64,000 nt of DNA from Rhinopithecimicrobium faecis (GCA_017942165.1 JAGKSB010000007.1:124001-188000), one strand, 5' to 3'; counted from the stretch's first letter, positions 19,609-29,542 are shown. Notes: generated by a model from the letters alone, not told the origin. Translations and numbers: made by a program.

Positions 19609-20121
19609 TTAGGCATTTAAATTTCGGATATCAAACTTCGGTTCTACTAACTTATCTTTCCCATAGATAAAGTCCTTACGCAGGTAATCTGCCGTCACAT
19701 GGGGGCCATCTAAATAAATAGCTTCCTTGGGACAAGCCTCCTCACATAAACCACAGAAGATACAGCGCAGCATATTAATTTCGTAAACGGCGGCATATTT
19801 CTCTTCCCTATAAAGGTCTTTTTCTGCAGGACTACGTTCGGCTGCGGTCATGGTAATAGCTTCCGCAGGGCATGAAAGTGCACATAACCCGCAGGCCGTG
19901 CAACGCTCACGTCCCTCTTCATCTCTTTTTAGGGAGTGCTGTCCTCGAAAATTCTTCGAGTAAGGACGGATTTGTTCGGGATATTTAATTGTTGGTATTT
20001 TCTTAAAAAAATGGCGTAAGGTAATCGTTAAGCCCTTAATAATTGCGGGAAAATAGATTCTTTCCATCAAGGTCATGGGCTTCTGCTCCAGGACTTTTTT
20101 TCGGTTGGTTAGCGACTGCAT
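19609..20121 (-). CDS. nuoI: NADH-quinone oxidoreductase subunit I (8Fe ferredoxin)
   Basis: 170 aa from the ATG at 20121; the frame is open upstream but that part only shadows the end of nuoH. Two [4Fe-4S] motifs, CTACGLCALSCP (Cys74, 77, 80, 84) and CIFCGLCEEACP (Cys120, 123, 126, 130), ligate N6a and N6b that pass electrons from NuoG to NuoB. Peripheral arm, anchored to the membrane by the N-terminal amphipathic helix. Starts 17 bases after nuoH ends. Confidence 0.95.
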   Translation of the reverse strand: MQSLTNRKKVLEQKPMTLMERIYFPAIIKGLTITLRHFFKKIPTIKYPEQIRPYSKNFRGQHSLKRDEEGRERCTACGLCALSCPAEAITMTAAERSPAEKDLYREEKYAAVYEINMLRCIFCGLCEEACPKEAIYLDGPHVTADYLRKDFIYGKDKLVEPKFDIRNLNA

Positions 20122-20138
20122 ATTATAAATTGCTAAGA

Positions 20139-21176
20139 TTAAAAATAAAGATCTTTGAGTACCGTGATTACGCCTGTAAGCACGATATTCGCGATGGCTA
20201 GGGGAATTAACATTTTCCAGCCTAACTTCATCAGCTGATCGTAACGGAAGCGCGGAAGTGTCCAGCGGATCCACATAAAGAAGAAGATAAAAGCAAAGAT
20301 CTTTAGGAAAAATGCGAGGACACCTAAGATGGTAATCCAGTTAGGTGAAAGACCCAAATCGTTCATAAAAGGAAAGTTGTACCCTCCAAAATATAAACTC
20401 GCCATCAGCGCTGAGGACACGAACATATTGATATACTCGGAAAACATGTAAAGGCCCAGCTTCATCGAAGAATACTCCGTATGATAGCCTCCAACCAACT
20501 CCGTCTCACACTCCGGTAAGTCAAAAGGAACGCGATTACACTCCGCAAAGGCACATACTATAAAAATAATAAAGCCTAAAGGCTGCACCCAGATATTCCA
20601 ATTTACAAAGCCCGACTGCTGCGCGACAATATCCTTAAGCGAGAGGGACTGCGTCACCATTAACAACGCAATAATGGAGAGCCCCATAGCGATTTCATAG
20701 GAGATACTTTGTGAAGCTGCACGAATAGCCCCCATTAAGGAGAATTTATTATTCGAAGCCCAGCCTCCAAGCATAATGCCATAGACGCCTAAGGCAATTA
20801 CGCCAAACATATATAAGATCCCGACATTCACATCGGCTACCTGCAAGGAAATTACGCGCTCTCCAATCGTTAGCTCCTGCCCCCAAGGGATTACGGCCGA
20901 ACTAATACAAGCCGTGATAATAGCAATCGTAGGGCCTATAATAAAGAGGGTTTTATGAGCTCCTGAAGGGATAATCTCCTCTTTAAAGAAGAATTTTCCA
21001 CCATCACAAAGCGGTTGTAATAAACCAAAGATCCCCGCTCTATCGGGTCCATAGCGATCCTGCATAAAACCGGCAATCTTACGCTCAGCAAGCGTAGAGT
21101 ACATCGCTACCACCAATGAAACGATGAATACAATGGTCACTAAAATAAATTTTTCTATAACAAAAGATAGTTCCAT
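20139..21176 (-). CDS. nuoH: NADH-quinone oxidoreductase subunit H
   Basis: 345 aa, eight or nine transmembrane helices. AERKIAGFMQDRYGPDRAG and the acidic CAFAECNRVPFDLPECETEL loop are the quinone-cavity and proton-entry elements of ND1/NuoH. GGYHTEYSSMKLGLYMFSEY is also conserved. Couples quinone reduction to the membrane arm. Confidence 0.95.
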   Translation of the reverse strand: MELSFVIEKFILVTIVFIVSLVVAMYSTLAERKIAGFMQDRYGPDRAGIFGLLQPLCDGGKFFFKEEIIPSGAHKTLFIIGPTIAIITACISSAVIPWGQELTIGERVISLQVADVNVGILYMFGVIALGVYGIMLGGWASNNKFSLMGAIRAASQSISYEIAMGLSIIALLMVTQSLSLKDIVAQQSGFVNWNIWVQPLGFIIFIVCAFAECNRVPFDLPECETELVGGYHTEYSSMKLGLYMFSEYINMFVSSALMASLYFGGYNFPFMNDLGLSPNWITILGVLAFFLKIFAFIFFFMWIRWTLPRFRYDQLMKLGWKMLIPLAIANIVLTGVITVLKDLYF

Positions 21177-21184
21177 GGATGATG

Positions 21185-22198
21185 TTATTTAAGTTTTTCC
21201 GTACGTAAAAGCTGCGCTCTATTTGCTGTCTGCAGTTTTTCATCTTCCGAAATTACAGCCGGTGGTTGAAACTGCTCATAATGATTGGCACCAATGACAG
21301 AGGCTGGATTAATAGCTGTAGGCTGTTCAATAGTCCAATCTGAAGTAGCCTTGCGCTCAAAGCGGCAGGTGTTACAGATAAAGGATTCCACTTCCCCAAA
21401 TTCATCTTTACGTGCCGTTACGCGGATGACCTCTTCCCCTTTGTACCAAAGAGTCACCTTGCCGGAGCATTTCTCGCAGGCACAGTGAGCTTGTACAGGC
21501 TTGGTAAACCATACGCGGCTTTTAAAGCGGAAGGTTTTGTCTGTAAGTGCACCAACAGGGCATACATCGATCACATTTCCTGAGAAGTCGTTATCTACGA
21601 CGCCTTGGATATAGGTGGATATCTCCGCATGATCTCCGCGACCTATGACACCATGCACGCGCTTATCGGTAATCTGATCCGCTGTAAACACACAGCGATA
21701 GCATAGGATACAACGGTTCATATGCAGCTGTATCTTATCGCCTATATCAATACGTTCAAAAGTGCGGCGTTCAAATTCATAACGCGTCTTTGCGGAGCCA
21801 TGCTCATAGCCTAGATCTTGAAGCTTACATTCCCCTGCCTGATCACATACCGGACAGTCTAGAGGATGGTTGATTAAAAGCATCTCTACGACAGCTTTGC
21901 GTGCTTCTACGACTTCCGGAGAAGTGATATTTTGCACTTCCATACCATCCATTACCGTCGTACGGCAGGAAGCTACGAGCTTAGGCATGGGGCGCGGATC
22001 TTTTTCAGAACCTTTGCTAACTTTCACTAGACAGGTACGGCATTTACCACCAGAGCCTTCTAATTTGGAATAATAGCACATCGCTGGAGGGACAATATCG
22101 CCTCCAATCTGACGTGCCGCATTTAATATGGTTGTTCCGGGATCTACAGACACGCTAATGCCGTCTATGCTTACCGTAAATTTGTTTTCTTCTGCCAT
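21185..22198 (-). CDS. nuoG: NADH-quinone oxidoreductase subunit G, short form
   Basis: 337 aa against roughly 700-900 for the usual subunit. All cluster ligands are retained: [2Fe-2S] N1b at Cys41, 53, 56, 78; N3 HPLDCPVCDQAGEC (His111, Cys115, 118, 124); N4 Cys163, 166, 169 and 213 (VCPVGAL); plus an extra set Cys239, 241, 244, 275, 278 in the place of the E. coli N7 site. The molybdopterin-oxidoreductase-like domain that normally follows is missing: the protein ends ~55 residues later. Not a frameshift product, since nuoH begins eight bases on. Electron transfer from NuoF to NuoI needs only the retained part. Confidence 0.93.
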   Translation of the reverse strand: MAEENKFTVSIDGISVSVDPGTTILNAARQIGGDIVPPAMCYYSKLEGSGGKCRTCLVKVSKGSEKDPRPMPKLVASCRTTVMDGMEVQNITSPEVVEARKAVVEMLLINHPLDCPVCDQAGECKLQDLGYEHGSAKTRYEFERRTFERIDIGDKIQLHMNRCILCYRCVFTADQITDKRVHGVIGRGDHAEISTYIQGVVDNDFSGNVIDVCPVGALTDKTFRFKSRVWFTKPVQAHCACEKCSGKVTLWYKGEEVIRVTARKDEFGEVESFICNTCRFERKATSDWTIEQPTAINPASVIGANHYEQFQPPAVISEDEKLQTANRAQLLRTEKLK

Positions 22199-22216
22199 AG
22201 CCTTGCTTATTAAGAG

Positions 22217-23569
22217 TTAAAGGATAGGTTGTAAAGGGTCTGCATACTGTGCAAGGCCATAATTCTGTGTCTTAGCTAACCCCGGGTGTTGGATATGCCA
22301 TTCAAATTCATCACGAAAATGACGGATAGCCGAAGCGACAGGCCATGCTGCCGCATCCCCTAAGGGGCAGATGGTATTTCCTTCGATTTTCTTGGCTACA
22401 TCTACTAATAAGTCAATATCTGATTGTGCGCCATGCCCGGACTCAATTTTATGGAGCACCTTCTCCATCCAACCCGTACCTTCACGACATGGAGAGCATT
22501 GCCCACAGCTTTCATGATGGTAGAAGCGCGCAAAATTCCAGGTATTACGTACGATACATTGATCTTCATCAAAAGCCACAAAACCTCCAGATCCTAGCAT
22601 CGTTCCCGTTTGGAATCCACCGTCGGATAAAGACTCATAGCTCATTAATCGGGCTGTTCCTGCGGCGGTGGTCGTTATTAAATTTGCCGGAAGAATAGGT
22701 ACAGACGATCCCCCAGCGACGACAGCTTTCAGGCGCTTCCCATTAGCCATACCCCCACAGTATTCATCCGAATAGATAAACTCTTCTACAGGTAGGCCGA
22801 GTTCAATTTCATAAACTCCAGGATTTTTTATATTTCCCGAAGCTGAAATAAGTTTTGTTCCCGTACTTCGTTCGATTCCGATCTTTGCGTACTCCTCGCC
22901 CCCATCGTTGATAATGGGCACTGTTGCAGCAATAGACTCGACGTTATTTACCACTGTGGGGCAGCCATATAAACCTGCAATCGCAGGGAATGGCGGTTTT
23001 ATACGGGGGTTTCCACGTTTTCCTTCTAAAGATTCTAAGAGTGCTGTTTCCTCCCCACAGATATAGGCTCCCCCACCGGGTTGCACATAGATCTCGAGGT
23101 TATAACCTGAGCTCATAATATTTTGTCCGAGAAAACCGGCAGCTTTTGCTTCCTGAATGGCACGTTCCAAAATTCTTATTTGCGGCATCATCTCCCCACG
23201 CACATATATATAGGAGGTATGAGCTCCTAAAGCATAGCTGGAGACAATCATCCCTTCAATAAGGGCGTGTGGGATATGAGTCATCAAGTAGCGATCCTTA
23301 AAGGTTCCAGGCTCCGACTCATCGCCATTACAGACTAAATAACGGGGCACTCCTTCGGGTTTCGCTAAGAAAGACCATTTCATACCCGTAGGGAAGCCTG
23401 CTCCCCCGCGTCCACGAAGGCCTGATTTCTTTACCTCTTCGACAACTTCATCGGGAGTCATTTGCTTCAACACTTTCTCCACGGCACGATAGCCCCCTTT
23501 TTGTCGGTATACCTCCAGGGTATGAATCCCTGGTTCATTGATATGTGTTAATAGTAATTTACGCCCCAT
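22217..23569 (-). CDS. nuoF: NADH-quinone oxidoreductase subunit F
   Basis: 450 aa flavoprotein that oxidises NADH. GLRGRGGAGFPTGMKWSF and CNGDESEPGTFKDR form the FMN/NADH pocket; SCGQCSPCREGTGW with the later CPLGDAAAW supplies four Cys for cluster N3. Starts inside the end of nuoE (11-base overlap), as expected for the NuoEF module. Confidence 0.96.
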   Translation of the reverse strand: MGRKLLLTHINEPGIHTLEVYRQKGGYRAVEKVLKQMTPDEVVEEVKKSGLRGRGGAGFPTGMKWSFLAKPEGVPRYLVCNGDESEPGTFKDRYLMTHIPHALIEGMIVSSYALGAHTSYIYVRGEMMPQIRILERAIQEAKAAGFLGQNIMSSGYNLEIYVQPGGGAYICGEETALLESLEGKRGNPRIKPPFPAIAGLYGCPTVVNNVESIAATVPIINDGGEEYAKIGIERSTGTKLISASGNIKNPGVYEIELGLPVEEFIYSDEYCGGMANGKRLKAVVAGGSSVPILPANLITTTAAGTARLMSYESLSDGGFQTGTMLGSGGFVAFDEDQCIVRNTWNFARFYHHESCGQCSPCREGTGWMEKVLHKIESGHGAQSDIDLLVDVAKKIEGNTICPLGDAAAWPVASAIRHFRDEFEWHIQHPGLAKTQNYGLAQYADPLQPIL

Positions 23570-24095
23570 GATGTATATTTTTTTCCTGCTCCGTAAGGCT
23601 TTCGAGAAGCTTATCTACGGAGTCAGTGGTTAGATTTTCATAAAATGTGTATGCTGGACCTATTTGTAGCACAGGGCCGAAGCCACAAGCGGCTAAACAT
23701 TCGACTCCACGCCAAGAAAATAAGCCATCAGCAGTAATTTCTCCTTCTTTAATTCCTAGGCGGTTTTCTAAATGGTCCATAATTTTTTCTGCTCCCACAA
23801 GGCAGCAGGGGCCTGTACGGCATACTTCCAACAAAAATTTCCCTTGTGGGCGTAGGAGATACATGGTGTAGAAGCTTGCTACCTCATACACCTCGATAGG
23901 TTCTACTTTTAAAAGTGCGGCTACGTGATCCATGGCTGCTGCGGGCAGCCAGCCAATTTCTGCTTGAACAGCATGTAAGATCGGTAGCATCGCAGACTTT
24001 TGCTTTCCTTCGGGGTATCGACTTATTATTTCCTCACAGCTTGCTACTAATGCAGTAGAAAACTGTACTTCTTGATTATTTTTTACACTAAGCAT
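23559..24095 (-). CDS. nuoE: NADH-quinone oxidoreductase subunit E
   Basis: 178 aa thioredoxin-like subunit. The N1a [2Fe-2S] ligands Cys92 and Cys97 (CRTGPC) and Cys133 and Cys137 (CLAAC) are all present. Overlaps nuoD by eight bases upstream and nuoF downstream. Confidence 0.95.
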   Translation of the reverse strand: MLSVKNNQEVQFSTALVASCEEIISRYPEGKQKSAMLPILHAVQAEIGWLPAAAMDHVAALLKVEPIEVYEVASFYTMYLLRPQGKFLLEVCRTGPCCLVGAEKIMDHLENRLGIKEGEITADGLFSWRGVECLAACGFGPVLQIGPAYTFYENLTTDSVDKLLESLTEQEKNIHHGA

Positions 24096-25323
24096 CCAAT
24101 TCTCCAGCTATAACATTAAGACTACTCATATTTAAGATTGCATCCGACAGCAGCATTCCGGCACTCATAGGAGCAAACATCTGATAGTTTACAAAAGAGG
24201 GTCTACGGAAATGCAGGCGATAAGGGGAACGTCCTCCATCATGTACTAAGTAAAAACCGAGTTCGCCATTAGCTCCTTCCACAGCATGATATACTTCCGC
24301 TTTAGGGGTATCAATTTCGCCCATTACGATTTTAAAGTGATAGATTAAAGCTTCCATATTGGTATACACCTGCTCTTTAGGAGGTAGATAAAATTCCGGT
24401 ACCTCCGCATGGAAAACCCCTGTAGGTTCGCCTTTAATTTTTACTAAAGCTTGTTCAATAATTTTTAGCGACTCCCACATTTCGGCATTTCTCACCAGAT
24501 AGCGATCATAAACATCCCCATTGGTCCCTACAGGAACATCAAACTCAAACTCTTCATAAGAGCAGTATGGATTCTGTACACGGACATCATAATCGACACC
24601 TGTTGCGCGTAGAATAGGTCCTGACCAGGAATATTCTAAGGCTTGTTCAGGGGTAACGCCAGCAACGCCAGCAGTACGTTCAATAAAGATTCTATTTCTA
24701 TTAAATAAGGATTCAAATTCGGTTAATACAGGCGGAAAACGTTCTAAGAACTCCTCAATTTTAGCAAAGGCAATTTCATTAAAGTCTCGTTCGAATCCAC
24801 CAATACGACCAATATTAGTCGTCAGTCGGGCACCACATATTTCTTCAAATATCTCGTAGATAAACTCGCGCTCTTGCATCAGATAGAGGAACCCTGAAAA
24901 GGCTCCGGTATCTACTCCAAGAATTCCATTACAGATAATATGATCCGCAATACGGGCGAGCTCCATAACGATTACACGCATATATTGCACGCGTTTGGGG
25001 ATTTCTATTTTCAATAATTTCTCTACGGTCATATGCCAGCCCATATTATTGATGGGTGCCGAACAGTAGTTTAACCGATCCGTAAGCGGGGTAATTTGGT
25101 AAAAGGGTCTATGCTCAGCAATTTTTTCAAAAGCACGGTGAATATAGCCGATGGTAGAAACACCAGACACAATACGTTCGCCATCCATTTGCACGACATT
25201 TTGAAAGACTCCGTGTGTTGCGGGGTGTGTAGGCCCAATATTTAGCGTTATTAACTCATCCTGTGGATCGTTATCTTCAAAAACTGGTTTATTAGTTGAA
25301 ATTTCGCTGATATGTTCGCTCAT
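24088..25323 (-). CDS. nuoD: NADH-quinone oxidoreductase subunit D
   Basis: 411 aa, related to the large subunit of [NiFe] hydrogenases but lacking its metal cysteines. LNIGPTHPATHGVFQN contains the quinone-site His; later family stretches include DRLNYCSAPINNMGWH and GRSPYRLHFRRPSFVN. Separate from nuoC, unlike the E. coli CD fusion. Stop overlaps nuoE start. Confidence 0.95.
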   Translation of the reverse strand: MSEHISEISTNKPVFEDNDPQDELITLNIGPTHPATHGVFQNVVQMDGERIVSGVSTIGYIHRAFEKIAEHRPFYQITPLTDRLNYCSAPINNMGWHMTVEKLLKIEIPKRVQYMRVIVMELARIADHIICNGILGVDTGAFSGFLYLMQEREFIYEIFEEICGARLTTNIGRIGGFERDFNEIAFAKIEEFLERFPPVLTEFESLFNRNRIFIERTAGVAGVTPEQALEYSWSGPILRATGVDYDVRVQNPYCSYEEFEFDVPVGTNGDVYDRYLVRNAEMWESLKIIEQALVKIKGEPTGVFHAEVPEFYLPPKEQVYTNMEALIYHFKIVMGEIDTPKAEVYHAVEGANGELGFYLVHDGGRSPYRLHFRRPSFVNYQMFAPMSAGMLLSDAILNMSSLNVIAGELDA

Positions 25324-25335
25324 AATCTAATAGGG

Positions 25336-25854
25336 TTAACGTCCAAAATATAAATCTTTCTTATCTACCCGATTGGGATCTTCCAGGGGATATTCCTTAC
25401 GCATAGGGAAGGCCTCTAGCTCATCCATATTTAGTATCCTTCTTAAATCAGGATGACCTAGGAATTGGATTCCAAAGAAGTCGTAGGTTTCACGTTCCAT
25501 CCAGTTGGCTCCAGGCCACAGTGTGGTGGCTGAAGGTATTTCTGGGGGCTCGCCACCAATGGCTACTTTAAGGCGAATACGCAGATTTAACACCAGGGAT
25601 TGAAGGTGATATACCACGGTAAAAGGCAGTAATTCTAAGGGATAATGTACAGCTGTAATATCTGTCAGGTGGATAAATTGCCAGTGTTTATCTTTTTTTA
25701 AGAATCTTAAAACAGCAATTATCTGTTCCTTTGAAGTATATAGCGTAAGCATTCCATAGTCATCTTCCTGCGCACTTACCACTGAGGGAAACTGCTGTTG
25801 AATTTGCTCCCAAAGGTCTACATATACGGGGTTTTTAATCGGCATCAATTCCAT
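25336..25854 (-). CDS. nuoC: NADH-quinone oxidoreductase subunit C
   Basis: 172 aa from the ATG at 25854 (a second ATG at 25845 is equally possible). The C-terminal signature [22 protein letters not shown]...MRKEYPLED is diagnostic for the 30-kDa subunit. The gene begins inside the last codons of nuoB, a ~20-base overlap indicating translational coupling. Confidence 0.93.
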   Translation of the reverse strand: MELMPIKNPVYVDLWEQIQQQFPSVVSAQEDDYGMLTLYTSKEQIIAVLRFLKKDKHWQFIHLTDITAVHYPLELLPFTVVYHLQSLVLNLRIRLKVAIGGEPPEIPSATTLWPGANWMERETYDFFGIQFLGHPDLRRILNMDELEAFPMRKEYPLEDPNRVDKKDLYFGR

Positions 25855-26383
25855 AGCTTGCAAGTAACGCTTTATATTCTGGGGTATTTCTACGGTTTAA
25901 TCGTTCATCTTTAACAATATCTTGAAGGCGCATAACGCCGTCGAGAATTGCTTCAGGTCGTGGGGGGCATCCGGGAACATATACATCTACGGGAATAATT
26001 TCATCGATTCCTTGTAAGACGGAGTAGGTATCGAATATCCCTCCAGAGGAGGCGCAAGCGCCTACGGCAATCACCCAACGGGGCTCTGCCATTTGTATAT
26101 ATACCTGACGTAATACAGGGGCCATCTTTTTGGCAATGGTACCCATCACTAATAACATATCGGCTTGACGTGGTGAAAAGCTGGGTCTTTCAGCTCCAAA
26201 CCGTGCTAAATCATAGGTTGAGCCCATCGTTGCCATAAATTCTATTCCGCAGCATGATGTTGCAAAGGGCAAAGGCCAAAGGGAATTGGCACGCGCTAAA
26301 CCGACGGCTTTATCTAAGCTGGTAGCAAAGAAACCGGCACCTTCAACACCTGGAGGAGCTTCGGCTAATTTTATTGAACTCAT
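25835..26383 (-). CDS. nuoB: NADH-quinone oxidoreductase subunit B
   Basis: 182 aa carrying the N2 cluster, the last before quinone. Ligands are the tandem Cys44-Cys45 (ATSCCGIEF), Cys110 ([10 protein letters not shown]) and Cys139 ([10 protein letters not shown]). All are intact. 25 bases separate it from nuoA. Confidence 0.96.
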   Translation of the reverse strand: MSSIKLAEAPPGVEGAGFFATSLDKAVGLARANSLWPLPFATSCCGIEFMATMGSTYDLARFGAERPSFSPRQADMLLVMGTIAKKMAPVLRQVYIQMAEPRWVIAVGACASSGGIFDTYSVLQGIDEIIPVDVYVPGCPPRPEAILDGVMRLQDIVKDERLNRRNTPEYKALLASYGIDAD

Positions 26384-26408
26384 AATTATTTCGTTTTACG
26401 GTGTATCA

Positions 26409-26786
26409 TTAATCCCAATCCAGCGCTTTTTTCTTAAGGATATAAATAAATCCTAGCAGGAGCATGCCCATAAAAAGGAACATTTCCAATAAACCTTGGA
26501 CACCAAAATCTCTAAAATTTACCGCCCAAGGGTACATAAAGATGACTTCGATATCAAAGATTACAAACAAGATTGCTACGAGGAAGTATTTAATAGAAAA
26601 GGGTTGACGGGCATTACCTATAACAGGAATTCCAGATTCAAATGCAGACAATTTCTTCTCCGAACGAACTTTAGGTCCTATTAAGTGCGTAATAAGGATC
26701 GTACCTATTCCAAAACTTACTGCGACAAGCAGTTGAAAAAAAATTGGAACATAATCAATAGGCGTACTTTGAGCTACGGTTTCCAT
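26409..26786 (-). CDS. nuoA: NADH-quinone oxidoreductase subunit A
   Basis: 125 aa from the ATG at 26786, where homology (METVAQSTPIDYVPIFFQLL) begins; 25 extra codons upstream would run into the preceding terminator region. Three transmembrane helices, with ESGIPVIGNARQPFSIKYFLVAILFVIFDIE split here as the quinone-cavity loop (KLSAFESGIP) and the FDIEVIFMYPWA helix. First gene of the operon; I see no clear TAnnTTTG box in the 75 bases ahead of it. Confidence 0.93.
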   Translation of the reverse strand: METVAQSTPIDYVPIFFQLLVAVSFGIGTILITHLIGPKVRSEKKLSAFESGIPVIGNARQPFSIKYFLVAILFVIFDIEVIFMYPWAVNFRDFGVQGLLEMFLFMGMLLLGFIYILKKKALDWD

Positions 26787-26861
26787 AATTTTTATAAAAG
26801 GGTTTAATTGGGTTGCGTATAAGCACTTTTTAGCGAGTACTTTACAAAGCAGAAGATACAA

Positions 26862-26892
26862 AAAAAGGGAGATTATTGCTAATCTCCCTTGG
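26862..26892 (-). terminator. Terminator of the TonB cluster, upstream of nuoA
   Basis: AAGGGAGATTA (26865-26875), loop TTGC, TAATCTCCCTT (26880-26890), with the plus-strand A-run just left serving as minus-strand T-tract. Separates the exbB-TPR operon from nuo. Confidence 0.8.
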
Positions 26893-26913
26893 TATTTTTT
26901 TATTTTTTTTCGA

Positions 26914-28593
26914 CTACTTTACGTAATCGATCATTTGTAAAGCAAATTCATCCGTAGGATTCAAAGACAATACTTTTTGGAAGTATGCTTTTGCTTTAGC
27001 GTTATTACCTTTTGTGTAGTAGAAGAAACCAACATAGTTGTTAGCATCGCCGTACATAGACTTGAAGTCTTCCACTTTTCCTTCAGCATCCACTGTATCA
27101 ATGAATTTTTGGAAATCTGGAACGTAATCGCCTTTCGGAGCTTCTAAGTTATCTTGTGCTAACTGAGACCATGCTCTGTAGTATAAAGCTTTTTTCTGGA
27201 ATTTCTCAATAACCTCTTTATCCGTAGATGCTAAGATTGTTGATAAAGACTCATAAGCTTGTTTATACTCCGCAGAAGCATCTTGCTCTGCTTGCGTCTT
27301 GTTGTAACCTAATAAGTAAGAAGCTTCTCCTAAATAGTATGTTGCCTCATTGATATAATCAGATTTCGGGAATGCCGATACTGCTTTAAAGATTGTTACA
27401 GCACCAGGGTAATCTTGATCACCGTAGTTGATAAAACCTGTTTCTGCAATTGTCTCATCTAATTCAGGATCTAACTCAATCGCTTTTTTCAAAAGCTCAA
27501 TTGCTTTAGCTTCATTTTTCAAACTAGCATTCGCTAAACCTGCGAACATATAATCTCTAGAGATAACACGTGTAGGGTTAATTTTTTCTAGTAAGTTAGT
27601 TAAGTATTCTGCAGACTTCGCGTAATCTTTATCTTGATATGCGATATAACCTAAGTAACGGTAGATTTTAGCATCTACATTTACGTTTTTGATTAACTCT
27701 TCAGAAACCGTTTTTAACTCACCATACTCACGTGCAAATACTAAGAAATCGGCATAGCGTAAACGTGCTTCGAATGAACTATCACCCGTTACAGCTAAAT
27801 ACTTCTTGTAAGAATCTACCGCTTTTTTATTTAACTCTTTATATTGCTCTTCTGTTGTCGATGGTTGTAAAGCCCAAGCGTTATACGTCTCCGCTAACTC
27901 ACGGAAAGTAGGCGCGTAATTCGGGTTTTCTTCTGTAATCGTCGTCAATTGTGCTACCGCTTCATCAAAAGCTTGAGCACGACGGATGATTACCGCTTGA
28001 CGTACTTGCGCACGTACTAAAGAAGCATCTAAATCTACCGCATCACGGTAATTTGTGTACGCTAAAGAAGACTCATTCATTCCTGTATAAGCATCACCTA
28101 ATGCTAAAGGAACTAAGGCATCTTTTGTTGTACGTGTTTTCGCTTGTGTTAAGTATTCTAAGGCTTTTGCGTAATCAGGCTTTGGTGCATTCAAATAGGC
28201 ACGGCCAATTTCGTAAAGCTCAACATAACTTTTCTTATTAACACCTGCAGCTACCGCAGCGAATTTCGATTCTGCTGCAGAAGCATTGTTATTTAATAAA
28301 TCAATCGTTCCTAAACCTACTTGGTTTAACGATGATTTAGGATCTACAGTAAGACCTTGATTAAAATAGATAGCGGCTGAATCTGGCTTCTCATTCACTA
28401 AATAAATTTGACCTAAATAGAAATAATTAGCGCCATTTTTAGCTTGTTTCTCAACTAATTGTTGTAAGATACTTTTCGCTTTTCCATAATTCTCAGACTC
28501 AATAGCTGATTTTGCATCATTTAAACTTTGAGCACTTACTGTGCCAACAGACCCTGCTAATAACAGACTGAATAATAATTTACTGTTTGTCAT
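26914..28593 (-). CDS. Periplasmic tetratricopeptide-repeat protein of the TonB cluster
   Basis: 559 aa with signal peptide MTNSKLLFSLLLAGSVGTVSA. Nearly the whole chain is TPR repeats, e.g. AKSILQQLVEKQAKNGANYFYLGQIY at the start (residues ~38-63, given in part), AKALEYLTQAKTRTTKDALV, AIELLKKAIELDPELDE and AKAYFQKVLSLNPTDEF near the C-terminus. TPR proteins of this kind commonly end the exbB-exbD-exbD-tonB cluster in Bacteroidota; a scaffold for periplasmic TonB partners is inferred. Last gene of the operon, 19 bases after the PstS-like gene. Confidence 0.87.
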   Translation of the reverse strand: MTNSKLLFSLLLAGSVGTVSAQSLNDAKSAIESENYGKAKSILQQLVEKQAKNGANYFYLGQIYLVNEKPDSAAIYFNQGLTVDPKSSLNQVGLGTIDLLNNNASAAESKFAAVAAGVNKKSYVELYEIGRAYLNAPKPDYAKALEYLTQAKTRTTKDALVPLALGDAYTGMNESSLAYTNYRDAVDLDASLVRAQVRQAVIIRRAQAFDEAVAQLTTITEENPNYAPTFRELAETYNAWALQPSTTEEQYKELNKKAVDSYKKYLAVTGDSSFEARLRYADFLVFAREYGELKTVSEELIKNVNVDAKIYRYLGYIAYQDKDYAKSAEYLTNLLEKINPTRVISRDYMFAGLANASLKNEAKAIELLKKAIELDPELDETIAETGFINYGDQDYPGAVTIFKAVSAFPKSDYINEATYYLGEASYLLGYNKTQAEQDASAEYKQAYESLSTILASTDKEVIEKFQKKALYYRAWSQLAQDNLEAPKGDYVPDFQKFIDTVDAEGKVEDFKSMYGDANNYVGFFYYTKGNNAKAKAYFQKVLSLNPTDEFALQMIDYVK

Positions 28594-28612
28594 AATCTAT
28601 TTGTGTACTTTT

Positions 28613-29542
28613 TTATTTAATAATACTTTCTTCATCACGGATAATAATCTCTCGTCCTGGAATAGTCTGTGGTAGGATGCCTGCTTTGAGGATCATTCGT
28701 TGACCACGTTCACCCGTTACAAAAGATGAAAACCCTACTCCTAAACCTTGAGACGCTTGATAATTCAAGATATACAAGGGATGCAGTAAAGGATATTTAT
28801 TTAAAGCGATCGTTGTTTGATTCGCTTTATAAAATTTACCATCCTGCTCGTTTTGTATGCTCAATGTACGAATTTTATCTAAATATTGTGCATTTTTTTT
28901 ACCTGCTTGTAAGATCCATGTTAAACTTACGACACCTACAGCAGCTGGATTTTCACTGATATAACGTAAGACTTCTTCGGAAGTCTTTACAGCAGCTAAG
29001 CCAGCGCTGGATACAGAGTCCAATTTAAAATGCTCTTTTAAGAGCCGTAAATTTGCCCCATTGGCATTATCTAACACCAGCTTTCCATGTTCAAAGGAAT
29101 TTTTCCCTGACAATAAGTCTTTAACGCTTTGAAGATGCAAACTAGTATCTGGCTGCGCATTATTTTTTATAAAAACTAACGCATCCGTCGCAAATTGATA
29201 AATGCGTGGTGTAATTTGGCGGCTTAAAAAGTAAGCTTCCTCTTGGGTGGATAATTTCCTCGTTAAAACGGCTGTATTGGCAGAATCTTTTAACAAGTAA
29301 TTAATGGCTTTAATTTCAGGTAAGCTTACTAATTCGATTTCGGAATTGGTATAAGAAGATTCAAATACCGTTACTTGATCTGACATAATGGGAAGCACCG
29401 ATTCATCGACGACGACACGGAGTTTACCACGGATAATATCCTGCTGTGCAGATTTTGTTTCCGATTTATTTTTAGCATCCTTACAAGCTGAAAAGAAAGG
29501 CACCGAGGCCAATGCACAAAGAACGAATAAGCTATATCTCAT
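28613..29542 (-). CDS. PstS-like substrate-binding lipoprotein of the TonB cluster
   Basis: 309 aa; MRYSLFVLCALASVPFFSAC carries a lipobox-like FFSAC, so the mature protein is probably lipid-anchored. The fold is that of phosphate-binding PstS proteins (GKLRVVVDESVLPIMSDQV at the start, SENPAAVGVVSLTW, YPLLHPLYIL). No PstABC permease genes are near, so an ordinary ABC transport role is doubtful. Its conserved placement behind tonB suggests a part in TonB-linked uptake or sensing; ligand unknown. Confidence 0.82.
   Translation of the reverse strand: MRYSLFVLCALASVPFFSACKDAKNKSETKSAQQDIIRGKLRVVVDESVLPIMSDQVTVFESSYTNSEIELVSLPEIKAINYLLKDSANTAVLTRKLSTQEEAYFLSRQITPRIYQFATDALVFIKNNAQPDTSLHLQSVKDLLSGKNSFEHGKLVLDNANGANLRLLKEHFKLDSVSSAGLAAVKTSEEVLRYISENPAAVGVVSLTWILQAGKKNAQYLDKIRTLSIQNEQDGKFYKANQTTIALNKYPLLHPLYILNYQASQGLGVGFSSFVTGERGQRMILKAGILPQTIPGREIIIRDEESIIK

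Noticed and set aside
19609..20274. NuoI with an upstream start at 20274
   Set aside because: The additional 51 residues are the nuoH C-terminus read in another frame and match nothing in NuoI; the ATG at 20121 gives the normal length.
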